Origin: Methylorubrum rhodesianum
GTDB taxonomy: Bacteria > Pseudomonadota > Alphaproteobacteria > Rhizobiales > Beijerinckiaceae
Length of the DNA stretch: 64,000 bases
Direction of reading: 5' to 3'
Assembly: GCF_014199985.1 (NCBI RefSeq)
Contig: NZ_JACHOS010000009.1
Location: forward strand, 1-64,000
Shown here: positions 26,278 to 33,765 of the stretch, piece by piece
Layout of the letters: every line of letters begins with the position of its first letter
How positions within the stretch are numbered: the stretch's first letter is position 1
Notes under the pieces: generated by a model
What the model was told of the DNA's origin: nothing
Database searches by the model: none
The model's input: the letters and a program-made list of their open reading frames with translations, nothing else
Position numbers and translations under genes: made by a program

Positions 26278-27161
26278 CGCTCGCCGATCTCGCGGATCTC
26301 CTCGTGGGCCCCTTCGTCGAATTCGGCTTCATGCGCCGGGCCCTCGCCGGCTGCCTGGCGCTGTCCCTGTCGGCACCGCCGCTCGGCGTCTTCCTGATGC
26401 TGCGCCGGATGAGCCTGATGAGCGAGGCGATGAGCCACGCCATCCTGCCGGGGGCCGCCGCGGGCTTTCTCGTCGCCGGGCTGTCGCTGCCGGCGATGAC
26501 GCTGGGCGGCCTCGTGGCCGGCCTCGCGGTGGCTCTGGCTGCCGGACTCGTCACCCGCTCGACCGTGCTGAAGGAGGATGCGAGCCTCGCCGCCTTCTAC
26601 CTGATCTCGCTGGCCGGCGGGGTGTTCCTCGTCTCGCTGCGCGGCTCGCAGGTCGATCTGCTGCACATCCTGTTCGGCACCGTGCTGGCGCTGGACGACG
26701 ACGCGCTCACCCTGCTCGGCGGCATCAGCAGCCTGACGCTGGTCGCGCTCGCCCTGCTCTACCGCCCGCTGGTAATCGAGTGCGTCGATCCCCTGTTCCT
26801 GCGCACGGTGAGCCGCGCCGGCGGTCCGGTCCACTCAGCCTTCCTCGCGCTGGTGGTCGTCAACCTCGTCGGCGGCTTCCAGGCGCTCGGCACGCTGCTC
26901 GCGGTCGGGCTGATGCTGCTGCCGGCGATCACCGCCCGGTTCTGGGCCGCAGACCTGTCGGGCCTGATTCCCGTCGCGATGCTGGTCTCGATGCTGTCGA
27001 GCGTGGCCGGCCTGCTCGTCTCCTACCATGCCGGCATCCGGCTCCCGACGGGGCCGGCGATTGTCCTGGCGGCGGGCGCGCTCTACCTCGTCTCGATGCT
27101 GGTCGGCCCCCGCGGCGGCCTGATTCACCGCCTCGTGCGGCGGCGGCATCTGGAGGCGTGA
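26274..27161 (+). CDS. znuB: Zinc ABC transporter permease
   Basis: A 295-aa inner-membrane permease of the ABC-3 family with eight or nine predicted membrane segments. Typical stretches are LMLRRMSLMSEAMSHAILPG near the N-terminus and GGFQALGTLLAVGLMLLP towards the C-terminus. It forms the channel for Zn(II), possibly also Mn(II), with ZnuC. Start GTG 26274 overlaps the znuC stop (GTGA). It ends the operon; a hairpin follows at 27181. Family ABC-3 permeases for Zn and Mn cannot be told apart by sequence alone; the adjacent zur supports zinc. Confidence 0.93.
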   Translation: MTLADLADLLVGPFVEFGFMRRALAGCLALSLSAPPLGVFLMLRRMSLMSEAMSHAILPGAAAGFLVAGLSLPAMTLGGLVAGLAVALAAGLVTRSTVLKEDASLAAFYLISLAGGVFLVSLRGSQVDLLHILFGTVLALDDDALTLLGGISSLTLVALALLYRPLVIECVDPLFLRTVSRAGGPVHSAFLALVVVNLVGGFQALGTLLAVGLMLLPAITARFWAADLSGLIPVAMLVSMLSSVAGLLVSYHAGIRLPTGPAIVLAAGALYLVSMLVGPRGGLIHRLVRRRHLEA

Positions 27162-27180
27162 TCCTCGAGCCGCTCGGGAC

Positions 27181-27199
27181 AGCGGGTTCGAATCCCGCT
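27181..27199. terminator. Hairpin after znuB that resembles a tRNA T-arm
   Basis: AGCGGG-TTCGAAT-CCCGCT, a 6-bp stem with a 7-base loop, 20 bases after the znuB stop and 40 bases before the end of the converging exoD. It may act as a bidirectional terminator, although no T-run follows. The loop GTTCGAATC and stem are exactly like a tRNA T-arm, but no anticodon or acceptor partner could be folded upstream, so it is not an intact tRNA. Confidence 0.4.
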
Positions 27200-27240
27200 C
27201 CGGCGCCGCGCGAGCCCGTCAATGAGAGAGCGGAAGGCCC

Positions 27241-27873
27241 TTACAATCCGAGGCCGGGGATCGCCTGCGACAACCAGGCGAAGGCGCCCATGATGCTGGC
27301 GAACAGAGTGTAGACGAAGCCGATCGAGATCCCGACGCCGACGCCGCCGATCAGCAGACCGATCAGCACGACGAACCCGTCGCGCTCGACCAGGCCGAGG
27401 CCGATCAGGGAGACGGCGAGCCCGAGCGGGATCTGGCCGAAGAAGGGGGGCGCCACGATCAGCGCCAGCGCCAGCGCCAGAATCAGCACCCCCATACCGC
27501 GCATGCCGACGGCCCCGTCGAACACGCTCAGGCGCGGGCGCGACCAGCGCTCCAGCCGGCGTAGGAGCGGTACCGCCCGGCTGACGGCCTTCTCCACCGT
27601 CGCGCGGGCGATCGACTGATCGAGCAGCCGGCGCGGCAGCCACGGCGCCGACATCCCGGCCACGATCTGGATGGCGATGACGAGCAGGACCAATCCGCAG
27701 ACCAGCGGGATCGGCGGCGGCATCGGCAGGCAGTTGGGCAGGCCGAGCAGCACCACGAGCAGCGCGAAGGCGCGGTCCCGCAGCACGGCGACGATGTCGC
27801 CGACGGTCAGCCGCTCGCTCTCCTGGCTCGCAAGCATCGTGAGAACGTCGGAGGTGCGGGCAGCGGAGGACAA
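27241..27873 (-). CDS. exoD: ExoD-type exopolysaccharide synthesis membrane protein
   Basis: A 210-aa inner-membrane protein with about five hydrophobic segments, matching the ExoD family. Typical parts are FALLVVLLGLPNCLPMPPPIP and the C-terminal PLGLAVSLIGLGLVERDG. In Sinorhizobium exoD mutants have altered exopolysaccharide, alkali sensitivity and poor nodule invasion, but the molecular role is not known. It is divergent from the bcsS-like gene across a 249-base region that is the most AT-rich part of the window, and convergent with znuB. Confidence 0.88.
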   Translation of the reverse strand: MSSAARTSDVLTMLASQESERLTVGDIVAVLRDRAFALLVVLLGLPNCLPMPPPIPLVCGLVLLVIAIQIVAGMSAPWLPRRLLDQSIARATVEKAVSRAVPLLRRLERWSRPRLSVFDGAVGMRGMGVLILALALALIVAPPFFGQIPLGLAVSLIGLGLVERDGFVVLIGLLIGGVGVGISIGFVYTLFASIMGAFAWLSQAIPGLGL

Positions 27874-28060
27874 ACCGGCTCGGCCGTTGATCTTTCGGTG
27901 AGCGCGGCTCTAGCCCAACCGGAACCATCCGCCAAGCGCGATCACCCCGCACGCGTGCCGTGCCACACTCGGGAAGATCACGTCCAAGTTTATCTATCGA
28001 ACCCCAATCTTACCTCAAGTAATATCGATTTAGGCCTTCATCCTGGGTTGTAAATTCCGC

Positions 28061-28075
28061 TTAACTTTCACTAAA
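28061..28075. promoter_or_regulatory. Possible CtrA-like site in the AT-rich exoD/bcsS divergent region
   Basis: TTAA-N7-TAAA at 28061-28075 matches seven of eight positions of the CtrA consensus TTAA-N7-TTAA. It lies about 50 bases before the bcsS-like start, inside a conspicuously AT-rich stretch (about 27980-28110) that presumably carries both promoters. A single near-match in AT-rich DNA is weak evidence. Confidence 0.2.
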
Positions 28076-28122
28076 ACTTCTGACAACCATTGGTCGTTTC
28101 GACGATCATATTGCGACCTCCA

Positions 28123-28899
28123 ATGTCGAGCCGTGCCCCTTCGGGCGAAAGTCGTCGCCGCTCGGACGCCTCCCGGCGGACTACGATTCGCCGCGTCTCG
28201 CGGTGGCTCGCCGTCCTTGGCTCGGCTTCGTGCACCCTCGGCGATCCGGCCGAAGCTGACGAGACGACGCTGAAAGCCGTCCTGTTCGGGAGCATGGAGG
28301 CCGCGGCCTCGACCTTCTCGAGCGGCGGGGCGAAGCTCGTCTTCGATCGGTTCGAGCGGGACGGCCCCGTCGCCCTGGTGACGGCCGGCGGTGGAGTGCG
28401 GCGCGAGGGCAGCGGCTCCTCGCCGATCCGGATGCGCCTGACCACCCTCGGATCCGCGCTCGCCGGCTATCAGTTCATCCGGGATTGGGGGGCGGTGACG
28501 GTGTTCGCCGGCCCGGAGGCCTCCTGGGAGGCGCTGTCCGGCCCCGGCTTCGTTCTCGTGCAGGCCATGCCCCTGCGGATGGGCCTGCGCCTGCAGGGCG
28601 AGGTCTGGGCGCGGCCGACGGAGACGACGCTCGCGACCGCGACGCTGATTCTCGGCTCCGCCCGCAGCGACGCTTATGTCCGGCTGTCCTGGGGCACGGC
28701 CCTATTGGGCGCCTATCTTGGCCCGGAGGCGGCCGTTTACGGGGACGCGACCGATTACCGGAAATGGAGCGTCGGGCTGCATGCCACCGACTACGCGATG
28801 GGCGGCTACCATTTCCGCCTGTCTGCCGGATGCCAGCTCGAAACGCCGCTCAACCAGTGGAGCCCTTACGTCTCCCTCACGGTCTGGAACGCATTGTGA
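28123..28899 (+). CDS. bcsS: Cellulose biosynthesis protein BcsS-like
   Basis: A 258-aa exported protein. The N-terminus is basic (several Arg in residues 3-25) followed by a hydrophobic signal segment (VSRWLAVLGSASCTLG) and a beta-rich body ending in an aromatic residue pattern (SPYVSLTVWNAL), like an outer-membrane beta-barrel. Repeated G-Y/W strands such as GYQFIRDWGAVTVFAGPEASW fit the BcsS family found with alphaproteobacterial cellulose synthesis, whose role is unclear. ATG 28123 was preferred; TTG 28090 is an alternative. No bcsAB genes are near. Assignment rests on remembered family resemblance, so it is moderate. Confidence 0.6.
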   Translation: MSSRAPSGESRRRSDASRRTTIRRVSRWLAVLGSASCTLGDPAEADETTLKAVLFGSMEAAASTFSSGGAKLVFDRFERDGPVALVTAGGGVRREGSGSSPIRMRLTTLGSALAGYQFIRDWGAVTVFAGPEASWEALSGPGFVLVQAMPLRMGLRLQGEVWARPTETTLATATLILGSARSDAYVRLSWGTALLGAYLGPEAAVYGDATDYRKWSVGLHATDYAMGGYHFRLSAGCQLETPLNQWSPYVSLTVWNAL

Positions 28900-28969
28900 G
28901 GCGCGCCTATGCCGCGCCCCGTCCCGAGAGCCGGCGGCCGGTATCCGGTGGGGGCTCGATCCCGCAGCT

Positions 28970-29704
28970 CTACCCCTTGGTGCGCAGCGAGGAGCGCCCG
29001 CCATCGACGCCGATCACCTGCCCCGTGACGTAGGCCGCCTCCCGTCCGACGAGGAAGGCGGCGAGCGCGGCGACGTCCTCCGGTTCGCCCAGGCGCTGAA
29101 GCGCGTGCATGGAAGCGATGCCGGAGGCCAGCGTCGCATTGCGGGTGATGGATTCGGCCAGCGGCGTGCGGGTGAGCGAAGGGGCGACCACGTTCACCCG
29201 GATCGCGGGCGCGAGTTCCGCGGCCAATGAAAGGGCGAGCCCCTCGACCGCTCCCTTTGCCATGGCGACCGAGGCGTGGTGCGAGAATCCCTGTGCGGCG
29301 GCCACGGTGGAGAACAGGACCACGCCCGCACTCCCCTCCCCCGCGCCCGCCTTGAGCGCGGGGGCCGCGGCCTGCACCGCGAGAAAGGCGCCGAGGGCGT
29401 TGACGCGGAAATCCGCCTCGATGCGGGCGGGATCGAGTTTGGCGAGCGGTGCGAGCTGGATCGTGCCGACGGCGTAGACGAGGCCGCCGAGGCGCGCGCC
29501 GGCCTCGTCCGCGACGCGCGGGAAGAGGCCCGGATCGGTGACGTCGCCGGCGGTGTAGCCGGTCTCCCCGAGTTCGGAGGCCGCTCGCTCCAGGCGTTCC
29601 GGATCGCGCCCGACGAGGTGGAGGGCCGCGCCCCGGGCGCGCAGGGCCCGTGCCGTGGCGAGGCCGATTCCACCGGTCCCGCCGTAGATCACGACCCGCT
29701 CCAT
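28970..29704 (-). CDS. Short-chain dehydrogenase/reductase lacking the usual catalytic Tyr
   Basis: A 244-aa SDR with a Rossmann nucleotide-binding start (VIYGGTGGIGLA, residues 5-16), Asn102 in FRVNALGAF and Ser132 in LFSTVAAA. The position expected for the Tyr of YxxxK is Val146 (sequence HHASVAMAK with Lys150), so the canonical catalytic Tyr is absent; His142/His143 lie close by. The C-terminal GxDGG motif (GVDGGRSS) is present. It may be a divergent reductase using another acid, or a non-catalytic member. ATG 29704 has a GAGAGGGGGG upstream. It is divergent from the formyltransferase at 29867. Substrate unknown. Confidence 0.87.
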   Translation of the reverse strand: MERVVIYGGTGGIGLATARALRARGAALHLVGRDPERLERAASELGETGYTAGDVTDPGLFPRVADEAGARLGGLVYAVGTIQLAPLAKLDPARIEADFRVNALGAFLAVQAAAPALKAGAGEGSAGVVLFSTVAAAQGFSHHASVAMAKGAVEGLALSLAAELAPAIRVNVVAPSLTRTPLAESITRNATLASGIASMHALQRLGEPEDVAALAAFLVGREAAYVTGQVIGVDGGRSSLRTKG

Positions 29705-29866
29705 GCAAGCCCCCCTCTCCGCCGAAGCGCCCGATCGGGCTCGGCGATTTCGCACGTGTCTGAAATCCATTAGCTAAGGCGAAGCCGGTCGGCGGGGAGC
29801 CGATCCGCGCCGCCGCAGGCCCGCGCCGAACGTCGCAGGGCGGCCAGCAAGGGGATGTCGCCAGCC

Positions 29867-30733
29867 ATGAAATTCGCCTTCGCCGGCATCGATTTCCTCG
29901 GCGGCGTGTTCGACGGGCTGATCGAAGCGGGATGGACGCCGGTGAAGCTGTTCACCCGGCCCTGCGACGGCATCTACGATTTCAACGAGGTGGTGGTGGC
30001 GCAGGCCCGCCGTCACCGCATCCCGATCCAGCTCTCGCGGATCCTGCCCGACGACATCGAGCGGCTCGCCCAGGAGCACGGCCGCGACGTGGTCCTTGTG
30101 GTGGCCGGCTACCCCTGGCTCGTGCGGGGCTGGCACGGGCGGGTGCGCTACGCGCTGAACTTCCATCCCTCACCGCTGCCCACGGGCCGGGGTCCCTACC
30201 CGCTCTTCAAGGCGGTGCTCGACCGCTACGAGAGCTGGGGCGTCACCGCCCACGTACTCGCCGAGCAGGGCTTCGACACCGGCGACATTCTCGCCCAGGA
30301 TCTGTTTCCCCTCGGCAGCCACGAGAGCCACGAGTCGCTGCTCGCCAAGTGCCAGATGGCGGCCCGCCGTCTCGTCCTCGGCCCGATCGGAAAGGAGCTG
30401 GCCGAGCGGTGGCGCAGGGCGGAGCCGCAGGGTGACGGCTCCTATTGGCCGCGGGTGAACGACGCCGACCGCACCCTCGACTTCCGCAAGGACGTGGCCG
30501 AGGTGCTGCGCCGCGTGCGCGCGTTCGGCGCGATCGAGACCATCGCCCGGCTCGGCCAATCGCGCGTCTTCGTCGCCGCCGCCGACGGCTGGCAGGAGGT
30601 CCACGGCCACGCCCCGGGCACGGTCGTGCATCGCTACCGTCGCCACGTCGTGGTGGCCGCCCGCGACGGCTACGTGCAGCTCACCCGCTGGAGTCCGGTG
30701 CCGCTCAACGAGGCGGGACAGATCGGGCGCTGA
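29867..30733 (+). CDS. Formyltransferase-family protein (Fmt/ArnA-like)
   Basis: A 288-aa protein whose first 185 residues match the formyltetrahydrofolate-dependent formyltransferase fold. The catalytic set is intact: Asn98 and His100 in [16 protein letters not shown] and Asp137 in FDTGDI. The C-terminal 100 residues resemble the Fmt C-terminal barrel only loosely. It differs from methionyl-tRNA formyltransferase in opening [13 protein letters not shown] and in the substrate region, so it probably formylates a small molecule or sugar nucleotide. ATG 29855 (four codons earlier) is an alternative start. A DUF2256 gene follows after 4 bases. In a methylotroph rich in formyl-H4F such an enzyme is plausible, but its product is unknown. 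Confidence 0.8.
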   Translation: MKFAFAGIDFLGGVFDGLIEAGWTPVKLFTRPCDGIYDFNEVVVAQARRHRIPIQLSRILPDDIERLAQEHGRDVVLVVAGYPWLVRGWHGRVRYALNFHPSPLPTGRGPYPLFKAVLDRYESWGVTAHVLAEQGFDTGDILAQDLFPLGSHESHESLLAKCQMAARRLVLGPIGKELAERWRRAEPQGDGSYWPRVNDADRTLDFRKDVAEVLRRVRAFGAIETIARLGQSRVFVAAADGWQEVHGHAPGTVVHRYRRHVVVAARDGYVQLTRWSPVPLNEAGQIGR

Positions 30734-30737
30734 GCCG

Positions 30738-30902
30738 ATGCCGCCGATGCGCCGAAAAGGCGACCTCCCTCAAAAAGTCTGCGCCCAGTGCGGCCGCCCC
30801 TTCGCATGGCGCAAGAAGTGGGAGCGGGTCTGGGACGAGGTGCGCTACTGCTCCGACCGTTGCCGGACGGAGGCGAAGCGCGAGGCGCGCGGCAAGGACT
30901 GA
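30738..30902 (+). CDS. DUF2256 family zinc-ribbon-like small protein
   Basis: A 54-aa protein that starts 4 bases after the formyltransferase stop. It has two cysteine pairs, C15-x2-C18 (VCAQCGRPF) and C38-x3-C42 (YCSDRCR), around an Trp/Lys-rich core ([10 protein letters not shown]), which is the DUF2256 pattern. It should bind one zinc ion in the cytoplasm. A second ATG at 30747 is possible. DUF2256 proteins are conserved and often next to photolyase or cryptochrome genes, but function is unknown; the link to the formyltransferase here is only position. Confidence 0.85.
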   Translation: MPPMRRKGDLPQKVCAQCGRPFAWRKKWERVWDEVRYCSDRCRTEAKREARGKD

Positions 30903-30910
30903 GGCCCGCC

Positions 30911-31504
30911 TCAGCCCCCCAGTGCCTCCGGCGTGTCGACGTCGTAGATCACCGCCGGATCGGCCGGCACCTCCAGCACGTCGCCGCGCCGTTTCAGGAT
31001 CGGACCGGCGCCGCGATCGCCGCTCAGGGCGGCGAGGTCGGTGCCCAACCGGGCGAGATCGAGCAGCACCGGATTGCCGCGCAAACCGCCGCTCACCGGC
31101 ACCACGGCAGAGGGGCGCGGCGCGGCCGCCTTATAGGCCGCGATCAGCGCATCGATATGGGCCGCCTCGATCCGCGGCATGTCGCCGAGCAGCACCACCG
31201 CCGCCCTCGTCCGCGGCGGCAGGGCGGCGAGCCCGAGGCGCAGCGAGGCCGAGAGGCCGGCAGCGGGGTCGGGGTTCTCGATCAGCGTCAGGTCGAGGCC
31301 GGCCAGCGCGTCCCTCACGGCCTGGCGATGGGCTCCGAGGACGGCGACGACGGAATCGGCGCGGGAGGCCAGAGCCGCCTCGACGGCGCGGCGCACCATC
31401 GGCCGGTCGCCGTAGGGGGCGAGCATCTTCGGCGTGGCCCCGAAGCGGGAACCGAGGCCGGCGGCGAGGATCACCGCGCCGATTGCCGGGTCAGACGCCG
31501 TCAC
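30911..31504 (-). CDS. mocA: MocA/MobA-like molybdenum cofactor nucleotidyltransferase
   Basis: A 197-aa NTP-transferase that probably adds CMP (MocA) or GMP (MobA) to molybdopterin. The nucleotide-binding motif LAAGLGSRFGATPKM lies at residues 13-27, with LLGDMPRI as the metal-binding DMP motif and GLRGNPVLL later. MocA is favoured because the cluster carries XdhC proteins, which go with CMP-type molybdenum hydroxylases. The GTG start at 31504 has GAGG 7 bases upstream and overlaps the end of the preceding MoCF gene by 14 bases. In several Rhizobiales the two are one fused protein. Confidence 0.82.
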   Translation of the reverse strand: MTASDPAIGAVILAAGLGSRFGATPKMLAPYGDRPMVRRAVEAALASRADSVVAVLGAHRQAVRDALAGLDLTLIENPDPAAGLSASLRLGLAALPPRTRAAVVLLGDMPRIEAAHIDALIAAYKAAAPRPSAVVPVSGGLRGNPVLLDLARLGTDLAALSGDRGAGPILKRRGDVLEVPADPAVIYDVDTPEALGG

Positions 31505-32501
31505 CGCCCGACCTCGGCTGGCCGCGAAGGGGAATCTCGGTGAGCAATCCGCCGACGCCGAGGCGCACGATGTCCGCCCGCCGCACGGCGAGACCCGCGA
31601 GCAGGCGGTGCAGGACGAAGTCGAAGCCGTTCTCCTTCGGCGAGCGGGCGCAGCCCGGTGCACCGATCACCGGCACGGTCCCGAGCGCGCCGAGCAGCAG
31701 CAGGTTGCCGGGATCGACCGGCATTCCGAACTGCTCGACCCGGCCGCCCGCCGCCTCCAGCCCGGCGGGAATCACGTCACGCCGGTCGGCGATGGCCGAG
31801 GCGCCGAACGCCACGACGAGCTCCGCCCCCTCCGCCACCGCGGCGGCGACGGCGCCCGCGACCGCGCCGGCCTCGTGCCGCACCCGGGTCTCGGCGACGA
31901 TGCGCGCGCCCGTCGGCGTCAGCCTTTCGGCCAGCACGCGCAGGGTCTTGGCGACCGTCGCGGCCTTCAGGCCGGGCAGCAGCGTCGAGACGACGCCGAC
32001 GCGCTCCAGGCTGTAGGGCGCGAGGCGCATCGGCGGCGCGTCGGTCGCTGCGAGCGCCCGCTCCAGCGGCGCGGCGGCGACCGCGTAGGGGATGATCTTG
32101 ACCGTCGCGACCATCTCGCCCGCGGCCACCGGCCGGAAGGCCGGCAGCGTCGCCACCGTGATCGCCTCGTCCACCGCGTTGACGGCGTCGATGCGCGCGG
32201 GCTCGACCACGAACACGCCCGCGGCCTCGGCGAACAGGTTGCAGCGCCCCGTGAACGGCGCCTCCGCGCGAAGGCCCTCCCCGGCGAGATGACCGGCGAG
32301 CCGGGCCGCGGCCGCGTCCTCGCCGACGTCGCCGGGATCGAGCCGCACCGCCAGGATCTCGGGGATTCCGGATGCGGCGAGCCGCTGAGCCTCCTCGGCG
32401 GGGATCGGCCGGCCCTTCTTCAGGCTCGCGCCCTCGGCGCGCACGGTATGGGCGGCGATCAGCCCCGCACTGTCGCGGGTCGCGACGGGTCCGAACTGCA
32501 T
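31491..32501 (-). CDS. Molybdopterin-binding (MoCF domain) protein
   Basis: A 336-aa protein whose residues about 170-310 form a MoeA/MogA-like molybdopterin-binding domain (VGVVSTLLPGLKAATVAKTL, GAELVVAFGASAIADRRDVIP, PVIGAPGCARSPKENGFD). The N-terminal half (MQFGPVATRDSAGLIAAHTV) is typical of the variant found in front of, or fused to, MocA. It lacks the full MoeA architecture, so it is a cofactor-handling protein rather than a true MoeA. ATG 32501 lies 4 bases after the XdhC stop. It is followed with a 14-base overlap by the mocA-like gene, so all four are a single operon. Confidence 0.82.
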   Translation of the reverse strand: MQFGPVATRDSAGLIAAHTVRAEGASLKKGRPIPAEEAQRLAASGIPEILAVRLDPGDVGEDAAAARLAGHLAGEGLRAEAPFTGRCNLFAEAAGVFVVEPARIDAVNAVDEAITVATLPAFRPVAAGEMVATVKIIPYAVAAAPLERALAATDAPPMRLAPYSLERVGVVSTLLPGLKAATVAKTLRVLAERLTPTGARIVAETRVRHEAGAVAGAVAAAVAEGAELVVAFGASAIADRRDVIPAGLEAAGGRVEQFGMPVDPGNLLLLGALGTVPVIGAPGCARSPKENGFDFVLHRLLAGLAVRRADIVRLGVGGLLTEIPLRGQPRSGGDGV

Positions 32502-32505
32502 GGGC

Positions 32506-33225
32506 TCAGCGTCCCGCATCCGCCGCGTCGCGGCCCTTGAGGCGATCCTTGCGCAGGGTCGCGACGAGCTGGGCGAGGATCGACAGCGCGATCTCGGCGG
32601 GCGAGACGGCGCCGATGTCGAGCCCGATCGGTGCGTGGATGCGCCCGATCGCCGCCTCGTCGAACCCCGCCTCCCTGAGACGCTCCGCGCGCCGCGCATG
32701 GGTCTTTCGCGAGCCGAGGGCGCCGATATAGGCGCAATCCGCCCGAAGGGCCGCGATGAGGGCCGGGTCGTCGATCTTGGGATCGTGGGTGAGCGCCGCC
32801 ACCGCCGTGTAGGCATCGAGCGGCCCGATGTCCCGCAGCGCCTCGTCCGGCCAAGCAGCGATCAGGCGCACGCCGGGAAACCGCTCCGGACTGGCGAAGG
32901 CGCTGCGCGGATCGATCACCGTCAGGTCGAGGTCGAGCTGCGCTGCGAGCGGCACCAGCGCCTGGGAGATGTGCACGGCGCCGATGACGACGAGGCGCAC
33001 CGGTGGGGCGTGGACGGCGACGAACACGGAGCGCCCGTCCGGTCCCTCGCCGAGGCCGCTCTTGCCGGTACGCAGGCGCTCGCGCAGCAGAGGGGCGAGC
33101 GGATCGACGTCGATCGCGGCGGCGCGCACGAGTCGCTGACCGCCATCCTCGGGATCGGTGACGATCAGGGCCGCGCGGCGCGCCGCGCGCTCCGCATTGA
33201 GGGCCGACAGGGTGTCGAGGCGCAT
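32506..33225 (-). CDS. XdhC family protein, Rossmann-domain half
   Basis: A 239-aa protein matching the C-terminal half of XdhC, a chaperone that binds molybdenum cofactor, helps its sulfuration and inserts it into xanthine-dehydrogenase-type hydroxylases. The nucleotide-binding-like segment is VRLVVIGAVHISQALVPLA, and TAVAALTHDPKIDDPAL and YIGALGSRKTHARR are the usual later motifs. The glycine-rich GxGHIG is altered to GAVHIS. ATG 33225 has no clear ribosome-binding site. The N-terminal half of XdhC is encoded separately 64 bases upstream (33290-33613), as in CoxI/CoxF arrangements. Confidence 0.86.
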   Translation of the reverse strand: MRLDTLSALNAERAARRAALIVTDPEDGGQRLVRAAAIDVDPLAPLLRERLRTGKSGLGEGPDGRSVFVAVHAPPVRLVVIGAVHISQALVPLAAQLDLDLTVIDPRSAFASPERFPGVRLIAAWPDEALRDIGPLDAYTAVAALTHDPKIDDPALIAALRADCAYIGALGSRKTHARRAERLREAGFDEAAIGRIHAPIGLDIGAVSPAEIALSILAQLVATLRKDRLKGRDAADAGR

Positions 33226-33289
33226 GGGGTCTGTCGCTCGATGCGAGACGGGCCGCTCACGGTCGGAGCGGGAGGGGGTTCGAAGGCGG

Positions 33290-33613
33290 TCAGTCGATGC
33301 GTTCGACGAAGACGCGGATGCGGCCGCCGCAGGAGAGGCCGGCCCGCCATGCGGTCTCATCGGCGACGCCGAATTCCAGGGTGCGGGGGCGCCCGTCCTC
33401 GATCACGTCGAGCGCCTCGGTGATGACCTCGCCCTCGACGCAGCCGCCGGAGACCGAGCCGAGGAAGCGGCTGTCGCCGTCGATCACGAGGTGGCTACCG
33501 ACCGGGCGGGGCGCCGAGCCCCAGGTCTCGATCACGGTGGCGAGCGCGACGGCGCGCCCCTCACGCCGCCAGCCCTCAGCGGCACGCAGGATATCGTCCT
33601 CTGTGGAGAGCAT
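33290..33613 (-). CDS. XdhC/CoxI family protein, N-terminal domain only
   Basis: A 107-aa protein equal to the N-terminal (CoxI) domain of XdhC. The conserved parts are VALATVIETWGSAPRPVGSH and SVSGGCVEGEV, whose Cys is thought to bind the cofactor. It starts at ATG 33613; the longer upstream frame is implausible. It heads the leftward operon of cofactor genes: this gene, the second XdhC half, the MoCF protein and the mocA-like gene. No molybdenum hydroxylase subunits are seen in the window. Confidence 0.86.
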   Translation of the reverse strand: MLSTEDDILRAAEGWRREGRAVALATVIETWGSAPRPVGSHLVIDGDSRFLGSVSGGCVEGEVITEALDVIEDGRPRTLEFGVADETAWRAGLSCGGRIRVFVERID

Positions 33614-33765
33614 GGGCTTCACGTCCTGAAAATCTAGGTCCCGCCGCCCCCGACCGTCCCGTGACGGGAGAGGTAGGCGCGCCGGCTGTTTTCGCAATGC
33701 GGCGAGCGGAGGCGCTTGCAAGGCGCTTGCATGGCCCGCGGGCGGGCCTCATCAGGTTTCGGGGG

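Noticed and set aside
27130..27210. An intact tRNA gene around the T-arm-like sequence
   Set aside because: No anticodon stem, D-arm or acceptor partner could be folded upstream of the T-arm.
31434..32540. A 368-codon frame opposite the MoCF and MocA-like genes
   Set aside because: Antisense shadow; product is His/Gly/Arg-rich without domain.
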